This document shows, one piece after another, positions 61,604 through 64,000 of a stretch of DNA of 64,000 bases. The stretch's first letter is position 1; each line of letters begins with the position of its first letter. Source of the stretch: Bryobacterales bacterium (GTDB taxonomy: Bacteria; Acidobacteriota; Terriglobia; Bryobacterales; UBA6623); NCBI GenBank assembly GCA_022826925.1, contig JAJDTX010000104.1:1-64000 (forward strand), read 5' to 3'. Both the position numbers and the translations under genes were made by a program. The notes under the pieces were generated by a model. It did not search any database. It was given only the letters and a program-made list of their open reading frames with translations, and was not told where the DNA came from.

Positions 61604-62806
61604 TCATGGGATTGTAATCGCGTTCCCGTCGCGAATCGCCCGGTTCACACAGTGCGACGTTGCCGCGGATTCGACGCCGGCCCGGAGGTGTGCGTTCGGC
61701 AGGGCCCTGCTCCGCACGCACGCCAGCCAGTCTCGCAGGTTGTCGAGGGTGCCGGTTCCATCGACCCGCTCGCTCCACGACGAGCTGTCGGAGCGCCGAT
61801 ACCCGTAGGTCGGCTCGGGCAGGTTTACCGCTTCAAGCGGCATCGTGCCCTCTTCGTATATCGCGTAGCCGTCGCGGTTCAGGATCATCATGGCCTTGTC
61901 CCCGCGAAACTCGATTCCGCATCCGAGCAGCCCGAAAGTCATGTTGCCTTCGAAGACAGCGGTGTAACCCTCGGGGAAGGCCATTGTGGCGACAACGGTG
62001 TCGGGCGCTTCCAGCCAGTGGTTGGTGTACGTTGTGCCGAAAGCGCGGACTTCGCTGACCTGCGCGCTTCCCATGTACCACTGGATGACATCGATCCAAT
62101 GTGTCATCAGGTCGGTGACGCTTCCGCCGCCGAAGTCCCAGAAGAACCGCCAGAAATGGAAGCGCGTCGCGTCGAAAGGCTGCTGCGGGGCCGGCCCGAG
62201 CCAGCCGTCCCAGTCCAATTGGTTCAGATCAATCTCTTCGGTTGCCCGCGCCCTAAACCCAGCGTAGTTCTGTGACCAGTGGCAGCGGACGAACGTAATC
62301 TTGCCCAGCGCCCCTTGGGCGACGAGTTCCTTGGCCTCGAGGAAATGGCCCCAACTCCGCTGCTGGGTTCCCGTTGCGACGACCCGATGGGACGAGTCAA
62401 CCGCTTCGAGCAGCGCTTCGCCCTCGTTCAGGCTGTGCGTGACGGGCTTTTCCACATAGATGTCTTTGCCCGCTTGCAGCGCTTGCAGCGTCATCGGCAC
62501 GTGCCAGTGATCTGGAGTAGCGATGATGACGGCGTCCACCTCCCGGCTGTCCAAGGCGCGACGGTAGTCCGCGCATGCCTGCACCCGGGAATCGCTGTGA
62601 GGGAGGGCTTCCTGCATGCGAAGTCTGTATGCGTCCGACACCGCGCGCAGTTCGGTGCCTTCGATTTGACCCAGATGGGCCGCCAGCCCGCGACCGCGTT
62701 CCCCGCAGCCGATCAATGCGATGCCAATGCGGTCATTGGCTCCCAGCACTCCGCGCGCCGCTATGGCGGTCTGGGTAGGTGAGATGGGAACAATGTCCGC
62801 ACACAT
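61604..62806 (-). CDS. Gfo/Idh/MocA-family oxidoreductase
   Basis: 400 residues. The Rossmann domain shows IGIALIGCGERGRGLAAHLG (G-x-G-x-x-G) and DAVIIATPDHWHVPMTLQAL; the EKP motif KDIYVEKPVTHSLNEGEALL follows, then the C-terminal alpha/beta domain with WDFGGGSVTDLMTHWIDVIQ and GVESAATSHCVNRAIRDGNA. The family oxidises or reduces sugars, inositols or modified glycans with NAD(P). Unlike many acidobacterial relatives there is no obvious twin-arginine leader, although the N-terminus (SPTQTAIAARGVLGAND) is longer than usual and could be a degenerate leader. It lies 65 bases downstream of the truncated amidohydrolase gene on the same strand. Confidence 0.92.
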   Translation of the reverse strand: MCADIVPISPTQTAIAARGVLGANDRIGIALIGCGERGRGLAAHLGQIEGTELRAVSDAYRLRMQEALPHSDSRVQACADYRRALDSREVDAVIIATPDHWHVPMTLQALQAGKDIYVEKPVTHSLNEGEALLEAVDSSHRVVATGTQQRSWGHFLEAKELVAQGALGKITFVRCHWSQNYAGFRARATEEIDLNQLDWDGWLGPAPQQPFDATRFHFWRFFWDFGGGSVTDLMTHWIDVIQWYMGSAQVSEVRAFGTTYTNHWLEAPDTVVATMAFPEGYTAVFEGNMTFGLLGCGIEFRGDKAMMILNRDGYAIYEEGTMPLEAVNLPEPTYGYRRSDSSSWSERVDGTGTLDNLRDWLACVRSRALPNAHLRAGVESAATSHCVNRAIRDGNAITIP

Positions 62807-62871
62807 GCTGGGAATCCCGGCCGAGCAAGCCCGCCCACGATTGTAGTGGCCTCGGGCGAGTCTGCGAGGCT

Positions 62872-64000
62872 CTACAGAGGCATCAGAGTGCCCGCGACAA
62901 ACACGGCGTGCATGTCGCGCAAGTGGTGGATGTTGTCGAGGGGGTTCGCGTTGAGAATTACCACGTCGGCCACTCGGCCCGGCAGGATCGCGCCCGATTC
63001 GCGGTCGATCCCCAGCGCCGCCGCGCTGCCGCCGGAGAAGGCTTGGATCACTTCCATCGGAGACAGGCCCGCCTCGGTCATCAACACGGCCTCGCGATAC
63101 TCCGCGTAACCCTCGAAGCTCAGCGGAAAGCCGGACCCGCTGGCCAGAGCGATGGTCACTCCGGCCTCGGCCAGCTTGCTCAGATTGCGGCGGGCGACAT
63201 CAAACCGGCGAGACTTGAGCGCCCTGTCCGGGTCGAGGGCCTGCGTCACTTGAACCGGCCCGCGCAGCTGGCCGGAAATCCCCGGAGGGAGCGAGCGTCT
63301 CAGATAGCGGTCGTCAATCCACGCCGGGCGGTCTTCGTATGCGAAGCCGGTGGACTCGGCGAACAGGGCGGGTGCGTAGGTGACGCCCAGTGCCACGAAT
63401 TCGCTGATGAGTTCTGTTCCGACCTCCAAGTCGTGGATGCTCGCGGAGACTACCCTCGCGCCGGCGCGAATGGCCGCGCGGGCAAGCCCCGCCCGATGGG
63501 TGACGATGGCCGCCGGGACTCTCCGTCGCTTGGCGCGCTCGACCGTTGCGACGGCCAGTCGCGTGTTCCCGTCGTCGGGGCGGGGAGCGTCCGCGTCACG
63601 GAATTCGATGAATCCTGCCCCTGCTCTCACCAGGTTATCCACCGCCCGCCTCGCTGCCTTGGGGGTGCGAACTGTCTCGAACGCCGATTCGAGAGCGCTG
63701 CCGCGGAACGCCGCAGGGACAGCGGCGCAGATCGTGCGGACCTGCGTCACGACCCGCGCGGTCTTGGCCGCAGATTGCGCGGCCCGCAGCTGGGCCGGCT
63801 GGGGAGCGAGGGTCGCTGTTGTCGTCACGCCGTACGACACATAGCTGGCAAGGTGGCGCAGGATCGAGCCTTGGCTGAAATGGTCTTGGGGCAGGTCGGG
63901 GCTGCGCACCAAGCCGGCAAGCCCGCGAATGTTGATGATTCCGGGGATCACGGTTTTGCCGGACGCGTCAACCACCAGCGCGCCTGTGGGTGCTGCGGCC
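62872..64000 (-). CDS. Amidohydrolase-superfamily protein with degenerate metal site (5' end beyond window)
   Basis: The frame runs to the window edge, so the N-terminus is missing. It has the imidazolonepropionase-like layout: GALVVDASGKTVIPGIINIR at the start of the barrel, AAIVTHRAGLARAAIRAGAR, and the C-terminal LSPMEVIQAFSGGSAAALGI and GAILPGRVADVVILNANPLD. The usual first metal motif H-x-H after PGxI is replaced by INIRGLAG, the metal-bridging lysine position reads FIEF (E for K), and the C-terminal metal aspartate region reads LASGSGFPLSFEGY. The protein is therefore probably catalytically inactive or uses altered chemistry. It may be exported (N-terminus not seen). Confidence 0.8.
   Translation of the reverse strand, partial: AAAPTGALVVDASGKTVIPGIINIRGLAGLVRSPDLPQDHFSQGSILRHLASYVSYGVTTTATLAPQPAQLRAAQSAAKTARVVTQVRTICAAVPAAFRGSALESAFETVRTPKAARRAVDNLVRAGAGFIEFRDADAPRPDDGNTRLAVATVERAKRRRVPAAIVTHRAGLARAAIRAGARVVSASIHDLEVGTELISEFVALGVTYAPALFAESTGFAYEDRPAWIDDRYLRRSLPPGISGQLRGPVQVTQALDPDRALKSRRFDVARRNLSKLAEAGVTIALASGSGFPLSFEGYAEYREAVLMTEAGLSPMEVIQAFSGGSAAALGIDRESGAILPGRVADVVILNANPLDNIHHLRDMHAVFVAGTLMPL

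Overview
The window is GC-rich bacterial DNA (about 60-65% G+C by eye), gene-dense, with no rRNA, tRNA, CRISPR array or insertion sequence that I can recognise. The gene content suggests an Acidobacteriota genome of the Solibacter/Bryobacterales kind, possibly host- or sponge-associated. The clues are an Oar-like TonB receptor with an N-terminal carboxypeptidase-regulatory-like domain, four FG-GAP/ASPIC-UnbV (CRTAC1-type) proteins, a DUF1501 protein paired with a planctomycete-type cytochrome protein, two formylglycine sulfatases, a long ankyrin protein and several toxin-antitoxin remnants. The phylum is an inference; no marker phylogeny could be run.

Layout. 1-7.3 kb: truncated Uma2 nuclease, pyrE, two sulfatases, an M16 peptidase and an exported amidohydrolase. 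7.2-9.6 kb: a toxin-antitoxin patch with a PIN toxin lacking a standard start codon, its Phd-like antitoxin, a small unknown ORF, AbiEi without AbiEii, and a VapB without an intact VapC. 9.8-16.1 kb: a propeller plus DUF3604 protein, an amidase and a DUF5060/DUF4038 glycosidase-like protein. 16.3-24.5 kb: housekeeping (tilS-ftsH, ssb), a beta-propeller/larB/ThuA operon and a two-component system. 24.9-33.1 kb: TonB receptor, CRTAC1-A and a 26-unit ankyrin protein. 33.1-44.7 kb: one long minus-strand gene run (PSCyt/golvesin-like/DUF1588-like protein, DUF1501, seven-haem cytochrome, TPR protein, CRTAC1-C, CRTAC1-B). 44.8-51.6 kb: sugar isomerase-like protein, TPR plus CRTAC1-D pair, thrS and a flavin reductase. 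51.6-57.7 kb: CbiX-like protein, SLC5 symporter, TPR lipoprotein and a second DUF3604-type protein. 57.9-64 kb: RND permease, Gfo/Idh/MocA oxidoreductase and a truncated amidohydrolase whose metal ligands look lost.

How the genes may work together. Much of the window encodes exported proteins (Sec, Tat and lipoprotein signals) that would act on glycans, sulfate esters or other polymers: sulfatases, glycosidase, ThuA, isomerase, Gfo/Idh, TonB receptor and symporter. The 33-45 kb run is the best candidate for an undescribed system. It couples c-type haem proteins, an alkaline-phosphatase-fold (DUF1501) protein, TPR scaffolds and FG-GAP propellers, all predicted to be outside the cytoplasm. A TPR gene is adjacent to a CRTAC1 gene again at 45.7-48.5 kb, so the pairing looks functional.
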